DNA of 25,766 bases from WHTI01 sp963826105 (GTDB lineage: Bacteria; Actinomycetota; CADDZG01; WHSQ01): NCBI GenBank assembly GCA_963826105.1, contig CAWGWA010000015.1, forward strand, positions 1-25,766. The letters run 5' to 3'. Below, piece by piece: positions 14,268 to 22,135 of the stretch. The notes beneath the pieces are model-generated. The model ran no database searches, had not been told where the DNA came from, and saw nothing but the letters and a program-made list of their open reading frames with translations. The number at the start of each line of letters is the position of its first letter. Position 1 is the first letter of the stretch. The position numbers and the translations under genes are program-made.

Positions 14268-16238
14268 CTAACCCTCGGATGCTTTCTGTGATTCGGACTT
14301 GGCACGGATCTCGTCGAGGATCGGCGCGTTCTGCAAGGTCGTGACGTCCCCGAGGTCCCGCCCTTCGGCGACATCGCGGAGGAGCCTGCGCATGATCTTG
14401 CCGGAACGTGTCTTGGGAAGATCGTCGGTGAAGACGATCGACTGCGGGCGAGCGATCTTGCCGATCACCTTGCCGACGTGCTCCCTCAGTTCTTTCATCA
14501 GGGCCTCGTCGCCGGTCACATCTCCCTTCGGCGTAACGAACGCGACGATCGTTTCGCCTTCCTGGGGATGCTTGCGCCCAACCACCGCCGCCTCGGCGAC
14601 ACCCTGGTGATCCACGAGGGCGCTCTCGACCTCGTAGGTCGAGATGCGGTGGCCCGAGACGTTCATCACGTCGTCAACCCTGCCGAGCAGCCAGTAGTAG
14701 CCCTCGTCGTCCAGCTTGGCGCCGTCACCGGGGAAATACGTCTCGATGCCGTACTTGTCGAAGTACGTCTTCACGTAGCGCTCGTCGTCTCCGAAGATCG
14801 TGCGGAACATCGAGGGGAAGGGCCGCGTGAGTACGAGATAACCACCACCACCGAGCCCGACTGACTCGCCCTTCTCGTCGACGACGTCCGCGAACACGCC
14901 GGGATAGGGCTTGGTGGCCGAACCCGGTTTGAGGGTCGTTACGCCCGGGAGCGCAGTGATAGCGATGGCCCCGGTTTCGGTCTGCCACCAAGTGTCGACA
15001 ACGGGGGTCTTGCCGCTTCCGATGAACTCCTGGTACCAGATCCACGCTTCCGGATTGATGGGCTCACCAACGCTCCCGAGCAGCCTCAGGGACGACAGGT
15101 CGTGCTTGGCCGGGTAGTCGGTGCCCCATTTCATGAAGGTGCGGATCGCAGTGGGGGCGGTGTAGAGGATCGATACGTCGTACTCGTCGATGATCTGCCA
15201 CCACCGGTCCTTGTCGGGATGATCCGGCGCGCCTTCGTACATCACCGATGTGGCCCCATTGGCCAGGGGTCCGTAAACGATGTACGAGTGCCCAGTGACC
15301 CATCCGATATCCGCCGCGCACCAGTACACGTCGACGTCGGGTTTGAGATCGAAAACCAGATTGTGCGTCGAGCTCACCCCGGTCATGTAGCCGCCGGTGG
15401 TGTGCACGATGCCTTTCGGCTTCCCTGTGGTCCCGGACGTGTAGAGGATGAACAACATGTCCTCGGAATCCATCTCTTCGGCCGGACAATCGATCGAGGC
15501 ATCTTTGAGAAGCTCGTGGTACCAGACGTCTCGATCGTCGGACCAGCCGATGTCTTCAGCGGTTCGTTGCACGACGACGACTTTTTCGATCGAGGGGCAA
15601 CCCTTGACTGCTTCGTCCGCACTCTGCTTCAGGGGGACCAGTCCTCCACGGCGGTAACTGCCGTCGGCCGTGATTAGAACCTTGCACTCTGCATCGTTGA
15701 TGCGGTCCTTGAGCGATTCGGCCGAGAAGCCGCCGAACACTACGGAGTGCGCGGCTCCGATGCGAGCACACGCGAGCATCGCGGCAGGGAGTTCGGGGAT
15801 CATCGGCAGGTAGATGGCGACGCGATCGCCTTTCCTCACACCGAGAGACTTCAAGGCGTTTGCGAGCTTGCTGACATCACGATGGAGTTCGGCGTAGGTG
15901 ATGGTTCGTTTGTCGCCCGGCTCACCGATCCAGTAGTACGCGACCCGCTCGCCGTTCTCCTCGAGGTGCCGGTCAAGGCAGTTGTAGGACGCGTTCAGCT
16001 TCCCGCCTACGAACCATTCGTGATGAGGGGGGTCCCTACGAAGAACCTGATCCCACTTCTTGAACCAATAGAGACGCTCCGCTTGCGACGCCCACCAGGC
16101 ATCGGGGTCGGTCTCGGCCTGTTCATACACGGAGTTGTCGCGGACGTTGGCGTGCTTGGTGAACTCCTCGGGGGGTGCGAAGGTGCGCCGCTCCTCTAGC
16201 AGGGCCTCGATCGTTTTCTCGACATCGCGCTCGACCAT
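14268..16238 (-). CDS. acs: Acetyl-CoA synthetase
   Basis: 656 aa, full family length. It activates acetate with ATP through acetyl-AMP to acetyl-CoA. Visible features: the N-terminal ACAS segment, the P-loop-like YTSGTTGKPKG (266-276), DTWWQTETG in the adenylate-binding region, WLLGRVDD and GHRIST around the hinge, and PKTRSGKIMRR near the C-terminus, where K614 is the lysine acetylated to control the enzyme in relatives. Sequence similarity to AcsA-type enzymes runs throughout. First gene of the long minus-strand operon, with the aquaporin next. It is divergent from fdhD, with a 92-nt promoter region between. Confidence 0.96.
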   Translation of the reverse strand: MVERDVEKTIEALLEERRTFAPPEEFTKHANVRDNSVYEQAETDPDAWWASQAERLYWFKKWDQVLRRDPPHHEWFVGGKLNASYNCLDRHLEENGERVAYYWIGEPGDKRTITYAELHRDVSKLANALKSLGVRKGDRVAIYLPMIPELPAAMLACARIGAAHSVVFGGFSAESLKDRINDAECKVLITADGSYRRGGLVPLKQSADEAVKGCPSIEKVVVVQRTAEDIGWSDDRDVWYHELLKDASIDCPAEEMDSEDMLFILYTSGTTGKPKGIVHTTGGYMTGVSSTHNLVFDLKPDVDVYWCAADIGWVTGHSYIVYGPLANGATSVMYEGAPDHPDKDRWWQIIDEYDVSILYTAPTAIRTFMKWGTDYPAKHDLSSLRLLGSVGEPINPEAWIWYQEFIGSGKTPVVDTWWQTETGAIAITALPGVTTLKPGSATKPYPGVFADVVDEKGESVGLGGGGYLVLTRPFPSMFRTIFGDDERYVKTYFDKYGIETYFPGDGAKLDDEGYYWLLGRVDDVMNVSGHRISTYEVESALVDHQGVAEAAVVGRKHPQEGETIVAFVTPKGDVTGDEALMKELREHVGKVIGKIARPQSIVFTDDLPKTRSGKIMRRLLRDVAEGRDLGDVTTLQNAPILDEIRAKSESQKASEG

Positions 16239-16330
16239 TCTCGCCCCCCATTCACATGGTTGGAGTTTCGACCGAGCCTACGGTAGATGCATCGAGGTAG
16301 GACACGTCGCATCGAGAGGATAATGGCCCC

Positions 16331-17212
16331 ATGCCCCATCTGAAGGTCGTGCGTGCCGACATCATCAGTGTCGGCCCAGACGGTGTGGCCGGGGGGGAAC
16401 GACGAGATCGTCTCGCCGGCGAGGAGCCCCTGGAGATCCGTGCCGCCGGGATGTCCCAGCTTCCCGTCCAGGTCGCCGTAACCATGCGGACGCCGGGCCA
16501 CGATTTCGAGCTTGCGGCCGGCTTCCTATTCTCCGAGGGTCTGATCTCAGCGGGGGACGTTGCGAGGGTCAGTTACTGCGATGTGGGCTTCACTCCTCCG
16601 ACGCAACCGAAGGTCCCCGGCGATGGCGACGACCCCAGCGAGTTCAACGTTGTCACCGTACGAAGCCGGATCGAGATCGACGCCTCCACCCTGCAACGCA
16701 ATTTCTTCATGACGTCAAGTTGCGGGATCTGCGGCAAGGCGTCACTCGATCAACTCGAAGGCATGTGCCATCCGGTGACCGGTGATCTTCGGATCTCCTC
16801 CGAGATCGTCTCGTCCCTGCCGGCATCGCTGAGATCGGCGCAGAGCGTGTTCGAGGTCACCGGCGGTCTTCACGCCGCGGGCATCTTCACCGCCGATGGA
16901 GTCCCCGAGGTCGTCCGCGAGGATGTCGGGCGGCACAACGCCCTAGACAAGGCCATCGGAGCGAAGCTCCTTGCTGGAGAGCTCCCGCTGACCGACCGGG
17001 TCGTCGCGGTCTCGGGTCGGGCGAGCTACGAGTTGGTACAGAAGGCCCTCGCTGCCGGGGCCAGCGTGATGTGCGCGATCTCGGCACCGTCGAGCCTCGC
17101 GGTGGCGGCCGCCAACCGCTTCGGGCTGACCTTGGTCGGCTTCCTGCGAGACGATGGATTCAACATCTACACACATCCAGGACGGATCGTGACCGACGGA
17201 GGAACGGGCTAG
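16331..17212 (+). CDS. fdhD: Formate dehydrogenase accessory sulfurtransferase FdhD
   Basis: 293 aa. FdhD passes sulfur from a cysteine desulfurase to the bis-MGD molybdenum cofactor of formate dehydrogenase. The redox and sulfur-carrying CGIC pair (C131, C134) sits in SSCGICGKAS. The VREDVGRHNALDK segment and VSGRASYELVQKA are family hallmarks. The ATG has GAGAGGA about eleven bases upstream, a little far. Acs diverges from it; mogA lies nearby, in keeping with a molybdenum-enzyme neighbourhood. No formate dehydrogenase subunit is in the window. Confidence 0.95.
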   Translation: MPHLKVVRADIISVGPDGVAGGERRDRLAGEEPLEIRAAGMSQLPVQVAVTMRTPGHDFELAAGFLFSEGLISAGDVARVSYCDVGFTPPTQPKVPGDGDDPSEFNVVTVRSRIEIDASTLQRNFFMTSSCGICGKASLDQLEGMCHPVTGDLRISSEIVSSLPASLRSAQSVFEVTGGLHAAGIFTADGVPEVVREDVGRHNALDKAIGAKLLAGELPLTDRVVAVSGRASYELVQKALAAGASVMCAISAPSSLAVAAANRFGLTLVGFLRDDGFNIYTHPGRIVTDGGTG

Positions 17213-17289
17213 GCCAGGGGGCGCATGTTTCACATAAGCCCCATCGCGGCATAGTTTCACCCCTGACTGGACTGGCTGAGGAGTCGGAT

Positions 17290-17928
17290 TTGGATCCTGA
17301 AGGTGTCGTGTCCGTGATCGTGGCGGGCGCCGAGGCGGCTAGCCGCAATCGGATATCAGAACTCATTGGCAACCACCCCAGGGTGCTGGTGGCAGCATCT
17401 GCTGCCACCGCGGGGGATGCGGTGGATTCAGCCCGCGGGCGTCGAGACCGGCCCGTGATCGTTCTCGATCTCAAAGGGGTTCAGGATCCGCCCGCGGCCG
17501 CTCGTGAGGTTGCAGTGTCCTTCCCGGTTGTCGTCATCGCCGCCAGCAACGACGATCCCGAGATCCCGAGCCTGCTGCAGGCGGGAGCGGCTGCGTGCCT
17601 GGTGATCGACACCATCACTCCCCAGCAGGTCGTGGAGGCCGTCACCAAGGCGGCCGTTGGGGACAGCTATCTTGCCCCGGCGATCATCACCCGCCTTTTC
17701 GAGGAGTTCAGGCGGTCTCCGAAAACCATCTCTGGGCCCGGGGGAGATCTCACTGAGAGGGAGCGCGAGATCATGGGCCTGGTCTCCCAGGGGTTGCGGA
17801 ATCGGCAGATCGCAGCCGCCTTGTTCCTCTCCGAGAAGACCGTGAAGAACCACATCAATCACATCTATCGGAAGCTGCAGGTCAGGGACCGCAGGGAAGC
17901 GATTGAGCATTGGGGGCGCGAGTCCTAG
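17290..17928 (+). CDS. NarL/LuxR-type response regulator with degenerate receiver domain
   Basis: 212 aa from TTG 17290, which has GAGGAG six bases upstream. The C-terminal LuxR helix-turn-helix (about 153-208) is intact: LTEREREIMGLVSQGL, then SEKTVKNHINHIYRKL. The N-terminal domain (5-125) has receiver-like strand and helix order and an Asp at the phosphorylation position (D60 in VLDLK). However, the acidic pair after strand 1 is replaced (VAGAE) and the conserved Lys after strand 5 is missing (CLVID). It is therefore likely an atypical regulator, not controlled by ordinary phosphorylation. No histidine kinase is adjacent. Convergent with mogA, 3 nt between stops. Confidence 0.85.
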   Translation: MDPEGVVSVIVAGAEAASRNRISELIGNHPRVLVAASAATAGDAVDSARGRRDRPVIVLDLKGVQDPPAAAREVAVSFPVVVIAASNDDPEIPSLLQAGAAACLVIDTITPQQVVEAVTKAAVGDSYLAPAIITRLFEEFRRSPKTISGPGGDLTEREREIMGLVSQGLRNRQIAAALFLSEKTVKNHINHIYRKLQVRDRREAIEHWGRES

Positions 17929-17931
17929 GGG

Positions 17932-18429
17932 TTACTCCGAGCGATGCTCGGTGTTGCCCCCCAAGAGGTCGAGCACGTGCGCGAGGAGCGGCACGAGCAC
18001 TTCGAGACCCTCTCCCACGGCCTTGGGACTCCCAGGAAGATTGACGATCAGTGTCGATCCCGCCACTCCGGCAACGGCACGGGAAAGAGCCGCGAACGGC
18101 GTCTTCTCGGTGCCTTTGGCCCGGATCAGCTCGGCGAGACCGGGGGCGTCCCGATCGATCACGTCCTTGGTCGCTTCCGGCGTCACGTCGCGCGGTCCGA
18201 ACCCGGTTCCTCCGGTCGTAACGACAAGCAGGACCCCCGCCTCGCACAAGCGGCGTAGCTCCCCGGATATCGCGGTGCGGTCGTCCGGGACCACGGAGCG
18301 CAGAGACGCTTCGAACCCAGCGGCCCCGAGCAGTTCTACGGCGAGATCCCCCGAGGTGTCCTCCCTCGTCCCGGCGCTCACTCCGTCACTGATCGTCACC
18401 ACGGCCACCCGGCCCGCCTGTTCTCCCAT
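17932..18429 (-). CDS. mogA: Molybdopterin adenylyltransferase (MogA/MoaB family)
   Basis: 165 aa from the ATG chosen because the family's first strand follows at once (VAVVTISDGVSAGTRED). It adenylylates molybdopterin before molybdate insertion. The signature TTGGTGFGPRDVTPEAT and the later LPGSPKA are both present. The open frame extends 29 codons upstream but that part is unlike the family. On the minus strand a -10-like GACAAT lies six bases before the ATG, so the message may be leaderless. Part of a loose molybdenum-cofactor cluster with fdhD upstream and mocA and moaE downstream. Confidence 0.92.
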   Translation of the reverse strand: MGEQAGRVAVVTISDGVSAGTREDTSGDLAVELLGAAGFEASLRSVVPDDRTAISGELRRLCEAGVLLVVTTGGTGFGPRDVTPEATKDVIDRDAPGLAELIRAKGTEKTPFAALSRAVAGVAGSTLIVNLPGSPKAVGEGLEVLVPLLAHVLDLLGGNTEHRSE

Positions 18430-18530
18430 CCGTGCATTGTCCCTCACCCACCCACGGAACCCGGATGCCCCTGCCGGTGTATGTGGAGAGATGCACGACG
18501 GTGGAGGGCCGACCACTGGATGATGGAGCC

Positions 18531-19082
18531 ATGGATGACGCCGAGCTTGTGGAGCGCTCGCGGCGGGGTGACGTGGATGCCTTCGCGCGCCTCGTCCGAC
18601 TGCATCAGGGCGTCGGACATCGAGTTGCGTACCTCATCGTCCGCGACGAGAGAGAGGCCGAGGACGTAGTGCAAGAGGCATTCGTGAAGGCTCATCGAGC
18701 CCTTGGTGGTTTCCGAGAGGGGGCCTCGTTCCGAACCTGGTTCCTGACGATCGTCGGGAACGAAGCCCGCAACCGAGCGCGCTCGGCGGGTCGTCGCACC
18801 GGACTTGCCCTGCGAGTTGCGGGGGACCGCCGTTCGGAGGACGCGGCCCCGTCTTCCGAATCGGTGGTCCTTGATTCCGAATCGAAGGAGGAGTTGCTCG
18901 CGGCGATCGTCTCGCTCCGGGATGACGACCGCCTCGTGATCTCTTACCGCTACCTGCTCGAGATGAGCGAAGCGGAAACCGCCGCAGCACTCGATTGCCC
19001 GCAGGGCACCGTGAAGTCGCGCCTCTTCCGAGCGATGGCCCGGCTACGAGATGCTCTCACCGACGGTGGGAGAAGCGAGTGA
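18531..19082 (+). CDS. ECF-family RNA polymerase sigma factor
   Basis: 183 aa. Region 2 (about 10-80) includes RDEREAEDVVQEAFVKAHRAL for -10 and core binding, and region 4 (about 120-175) ends with the helix-turn-helix segment ALDCPQGTVKSRLFRAMARL. The linker is short, and there is no extra C-terminal domain. ATG 18531 has a GGAG a few bases upstream. The next gene overlaps as GTGA and encodes a single-span membrane protein, the usual position for an anti-sigma factor, so the sigma is probably held at the membrane until an envelope signal arrives. Confidence 0.92.
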   Translation: MDDAELVERSRRGDVDAFARLVRLHQGVGHRVAYLIVRDEREAEDVVQEAFVKAHRALGGFREGASFRTWFLTIVGNEARNRARSAGRRTGLALRVAGDRRSEDAAPSSESVVLDSESKEELLAAIVSLRDDDRLVISYRYLLEMSEAETAAALDCPQGTVKSRLFRAMARLRDALTDGGRSE

Positions 19083-19807
19083 AGTGGTCCGAGATCAACC
19101 TCGAAGCCGCGCTCGGCGATCTGGCGCTCTCCGTCGAGTTCCCGGAAACTCCCGATGTCTCCCCCAGCGTTGTCGCGCGGATCGCAGACCGTCCGACCAT
19201 CTGGTCCCGCAGGGTTGCGCTGGTTGCTGCCGCCGCGGTCATCGCGCTGGTCGCCCCGCTGGTCGTGTCGTCCGGGGCCCGCGAGGCGGTCGCAGACTTC
19301 CTCGGTATCGGTCGGGTCAGGGTCGAGGTGACCGGAAGCGTTCCGGAGCCCACGACGACGGCTGCCGATATCGGTCTCGGTCGGGAGATCACCCTCGGGG
19401 AAGCACTCGAGAGGTTCGGTGACTTCGAGTACCCGAGGTCGGTCGGCGAGCCGGATGCAGTATTCCTCTCGGACTTCGGTGACATCGTTGCCCTCATCTA
19501 CGAGGCGAGCGAAGGCCTGCCGAAGATCGACGGCATCGATGCAGGTCTGGTCTTCATCCGTCTTCCCGGAGTCCCGCCCGGTGCCTATCTCGACAAGACA
19601 CTCGGTGCCGACGGCACCGTTCGCGTGGTGGAGGTCAATGGGTTCGAGGGCCTTTGGACCAAGGGCACCGAGCACCGGCTCACCTACGACGGCAACGTCA
19701 GGGCCTCGGGCAACGCGTTGATCTGGCGGGAGGGCGAGATCACCTATCGGATCGAATCCATGTTGTCGCTGAAGGCCACCCTGGAGATCGCGCGGAGCAT
19801 CGAGTAG
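19079..19807 (+). CDS. Putative membrane-anchored anti-sigma or sigma-coupled protein
   Basis: 242 aa. A short N-terminal region (1-42, acidic and helical, MKWSEINLEAALGDLAL) is cytoplasmic. One membrane helix spans about 45-64, and an extracytoplasmic domain (about 75-242) follows, with features of DUF4367/MucB-like beta-rich sensor domains. It lacks the HxxxCxxC zinc motif of ZAS anti-sigmas. The GTG start overlaps the sigma stop by 4 nt, so the two are coupled and likely made in fixed ratio. The anti-sigma role rests on context and topology. Confidence 0.72.
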   Translation: MKWSEINLEAALGDLALSVEFPETPDVSPSVVARIADRPTIWSRRVALVAAAAVIALVAPLVVSSGAREAVADFLGIGRVRVEVTGSVPEPTTTAADIGLGREITLGEALERFGDFEYPRSVGEPDAVFLSDFGDIVALIYEASEGLPKIDGIDAGLVFIRLPGVPPGAYLDKTLGADGTVRVVEVNGFEGLWTKGTEHRLTYDGNVRASGNALIWREGEITYRIESMLSLKATLEIARSIE

Positions 19808-19817
19808 CCGGACTCGT

Positions 19818-19846
19818 TTGTTTTTGGGACTCGGGTCGGGTACAAA
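19818..19846 (+). promoter_or_regulatory. Putative promoter of the SAM-riboswitch operon
   Basis: TTGTTT (-35-like) and TACAAA (-10-like) are 17 nt apart, 4/6 matches each. Transcription would begin at about 19853, exactly where the riboswitch fold begins. The agreement of spacing and predicted start makes it credible despite modest boxes. Confidence 0.5.
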
Positions 19847-19852
19847 GAGGTC

Positions 19853-19964
19853 ACCTCATCAAGAGGGGGCAGAGGGATCCAGCCCTGCGAAGCCCCGGCA
19901 ACCCACCCCAATGAGGGGGAAGGTGCCAAATCTGGCCCGAGCAGACGCCCGGGGGAGATGAGAT
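19853..19964 (+). promoter_or_regulatory. SAM-I (S-box) riboswitch aptamer
   Basis: Conserved core elements appear in the right order. The P1 5' strand CTCATC (19855-19860) pairs with GATGAG (19957-19962). Then come ATCAAGAG, GAGGGAT followed by GCCCTGCGAAGCC, the invariant CCGGCAACC, and GGTGCCAAATCTGGC. This is the S-adenosylmethionine-binding S-box RNA, which shuts down methionine and SAM biosynthesis genes when SAM is high. It is located directly in front of the threonine-synthase-like/CysO-like pair and after a well-placed promoter. Confidence 0.92.
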
Positions 19965-19977
19965 GGTGCGATGCGCC

Positions 19978-20006
19978 CCTCCGTCCGTCGAGTAGACGAG
20001 AGGAGG
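19978..20006 (+). promoter_or_regulatory. Shine-Dalgarno-sequestering hairpin (riboswitch expression platform)
   Basis: CCTCC (19978-19982) can pair with the Shine-Dalgarno GGAGG (20002-20006), which stands 7 nt before the GTG start. An inner stem CGTC/GACG closes a GAGTA loop, with a symmetric 3x3 internal loop between the two stems. There is no U-run, so control is probably at translation. G-rich bases 19951-19955 could compete for the CCTCC strand when SAM is absent. Confidence 0.6.
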
Positions 20007-20013
20007 CAACATC

Positions 20014-21333
20014 GTGACCCACCTAACACCCGGCGCTCTCATAGACCGCGCTCTGAGTCGCCGCACCGCGTCGACACCAGAGATCCCGGACGTCCTCGAT
20101 TGGGGGAACGCCCGAGCACTCGCTTGCAAGGAGTGCGGCAACGAGACGCCGCTCCAGCCCCAGCACGTATGCGAGTTCTGCTTCGGCCCCCTCGAGGTGG
20201 TTTACGACTACGAGCGGATCGCGGCGACGACGAGCCGGGAGCGGATCGCATCTGGACCTCCCACGATCTGGCGCTACGCCGACTTCCTTCCGGCGCCCAA
20301 CGTGGAGTGGATCGACATCGGCGCCGGTTGGTCGAGGTTGATCGAGGCGCCTCGCCTCGCCGCCGAGCTCGGACTCAAGAAGCTGTGGCTGAAGTTCGAG
20401 GGCACCAACCCGACGCATTCCTTCAAGGATCGCGTCGTGACCGTGGCGCTGACCGCGGCGAGGGCGTTCGGGTTCAAGGTCGCTGCGTGCGCGAGCACCG
20501 GGAACCTCGCCGGTGCGGTCGCGGCTCACGCAGCCGCCTCCGGGATGGAGAGCGTCGTGTTCATCCCCGAGGGGCTCGAGACCGGCAAGGTCGCCGCCGC
20601 GGCGATCTACGGTGGGCGCCTGATCGCAGTCAAGGGTTCGTATGACGACGTCAACCGGCTCTGTGCCGAGCTCTGCGGTGTGAAGGACGACTGGGCGTTC
20701 GTCAACGTCAACGTTCGTCCCTACTACTCAGAGGGATCAAAGACGTTGGGCTATGAGATCGTCGAGCAGCTTGGGTGGAGGAGCCCGGACGCCGTGGTCA
20801 TCCCGGTCGCCTCCGGCTCGCTTCTGACCAAGGTCAAGAAGGGTCTCGGCGAGCTTCACACGGTGGGTCTCCTCGATGATGCTCCACACACCGCGATCCA
20901 CGGTGCGCAGGCCGACGGCTGTTCACCGGTGGCTCGTGCGTTCGAAGAAGGCGCCGAGGATTTCCGACCGGTGAAGCCGGACACGATCGCCAAGTCCCTG
21001 GCGATCGGGAACCCCGCCGACGGCTACTACGCGCTGAGAGATGTCCGCGCAACCGGAGGCACCGTCACGCGTGTTCCCGAGGAGTCGGTCGCCGAGGGGA
21101 TGAAGCTCCTCGCCCGCACCGAAGGGATTTTCACCGAGACCGCCGGGGGAGTGACGATCGCAACCCTCGAGAAGCTGATCCGCGAGGGAGCCGTCACTCC
21201 CGACCAGGAAACCGTCGCGCTGATCACCGGCGTAGGGCTCAAGACGATCGAAGCTCTCGGAGACATCGGACCATCCCACGTGATCGGCGCCAATGTCGAT
21301 GCAGTGGACAGAGCACTGGAGGAAATGGGATGA
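20014..21333 (+). CDS. Threonine-synthase-like PLP enzyme under SAM control; candidate homocysteine-forming enzyme
   Basis: 439 aa, fold-type II PLP enzyme with the layout of threonine synthase. It has an N-terminal zinc-ribbon-like part (C38, C41, C53, C56 in CKECG and CEFCF), the PLP Lys K138 in THSFKDR, the phosphate-cradle STGNLAGAVAAHAAASG, and closing ETAGGVT. By family it would turn O-phosphohomoserine into threonine. It sits behind a SAM-I riboswitch and overlaps a CysO-like sulfur carrier gene by ATGA, which points to sulfur chemistry instead: replacing the phosphate by a thiol to make homocysteine. GTG start with GGAGG. An ordinary thrC cannot be excluded without knowing whether another copy exists. 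Confidence 0.88.
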   Translation: MTHLTPGALIDRALSRRTASTPEIPDVLDWGNARALACKECGNETPLQPQHVCEFCFGPLEVVYDYERIAATTSRERIASGPPTIWRYADFLPAPNVEWIDIGAGWSRLIEAPRLAAELGLKKLWLKFEGTNPTHSFKDRVVTVALTAARAFGFKVAACASTGNLAGAVAAHAAASGMESVVFIPEGLETGKVAAAAIYGGRLIAVKGSYDDVNRLCAELCGVKDDWAFVNVNVRPYYSEGSKTLGYEIVEQLGWRSPDAVVIPVASGSLLTKVKKGLGELHTVGLLDDAPHTAIHGAQADGCSPVARAFEEGAEDFRPVKPDTIAKSLAIGNPADGYYALRDVRATGGTVTRVPEESVAEGMKLLARTEGIFTETAGGVTIATLEKLIREGAVTPDQETVALITGVGLKTIEALGDIGPSHVIGANVDAVDRALEEMG

Positions 21334-21605
21334 GCGTCACCGTCAGGATCCCCACGCAGCTGAGGACCTTCACGGAGGGTGCGTCGGAGGTCGAAGCTAG
21401 CGGATCGACCATCGGCGATCTCGTCGCCGAACTCGGCCGGAGGCACCCCGGCATCACCGAGCGCATCGTGGACGAGGCCGGGGCCTTGCGCCGGTTCGTG
21501 AACATCTACCTCGACGAAGAAGACGTGCGGTTCCTGAAGAACCTCGAGACCGAGGTCCCGGAGGGGGCCAAGGTCTCGATCATCCCGGCCGTCGCCGGGG
21601 GTTAA
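21330..21605 (+). CDS. CysO-like ubiquitin-fold sulfur carrier protein (ThiS/MoaD family)
   Basis: 91 aa, beta-grasp protein with the C-terminal Gly-Gly (PAVAGG) that is adenylated by an E1-like enzyme and converted to a thiocarboxylate. From memory it closely follows Mycobacterium tuberculosis CysO: VTVRIPTQLR, SGSTIGDL, RFVNIYLDEEDVRF and IIPAVAGG all align, more so than MoaD. CysO donates sulfur to the PLP enzyme CysM in mycobacteria. Here the partner is the overlapping threonine-synthase-like enzyme (ATGA overlap, same riboswitch). No Mec-type protease or E1 enzyme is nearby. The last 105 nt occur again, diverged, at 24854-24958. Confidence 0.92.
   Translation: MSVTVRIPTQLRTFTEGASEVEASGSTIGDLVAELGRRHPGITERIVDEAGALRRFVNIYLDEEDVRFLKNLETEVPEGAKVSIIPAVAGG
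21501..21605 (+). repeat. Left copy of 105-bp direct repeat (3' end of cysO-like gene)
   Basis: Begins at AACATCTACCTCGAC and runs to the TAA stop. By eye it matches the right copy at 91 of 105 bases, without gaps. Ten of the fourteen changes are at third codon positions. This copy is part of the intact gene. Confidence 0.85.
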
Positions 21606-21844
21606 CCCACTCCGAGATTCTCGACCATGCCCGACTCGTGTGGCCACTGGACCAAGGTGGCTAGGGATTTATCCGCTCCCTGGCTGCCTTGCTTTAAGCC
21701 GTGGGATTCGAAAGAAGCTCAGGTTCTTTGAATTCAATCGCGTAAGGAAATGGCCCTCTCGTACGTACTCATAGCAGGGCAGGCCCAAGAGGACGGTTAG
21801 TGGGGAGGCCGCGAGTCATCGTGGCCCATTCGTGAGGAGGGTCA

Positions 21845-22114
21845 TTGAGAGTCAAACCCCGTAACAAAGGGCATCATGGTCAAGGAGTATCTTCTAGAGG
21901 GACTAGAGGGATCGGAATATGGGTTGCCGCACTGACGGTCGCGACCGCGGGCCTGGTAGGTGTTCCGGGCAGCTCTCAGGCGCTGGCTGAGGAAGATGGG
22001 TTTGATCCTCACGCTGTGGTCGATGGCCTGGAGGTGGAGAGCCAAGGGCTGGGGGCTCCACGATCTATTCAGGAACCCCACTCCCAGGGGGACTTTGCGA
22101 GATGGACGAGGTAG
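21845..22114 (+). pseudogene. Signal-peptide-bearing N-terminal fragment of a secreted protein
   Basis: 89 codons. Residues about 22-46 form a signal peptide (GIWVAALTVATAGLVGVPG, then QALA before EEDG). The frame then ends at TAG 22112 and a second TAG follows two codons on. The same frame resumes at 22136 with the next entry, which lacks its own signal peptide, so the two look like one gene split by stops or by a pair of compensating indels. The start is TTG with GGAGGG only a few bases upstream. Family unknown. Base use is less GC-rich than in the flanks. Confidence 0.5.
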
Positions 22115-22135
22115 TCATAGGAGCTTCCGTGCCGA

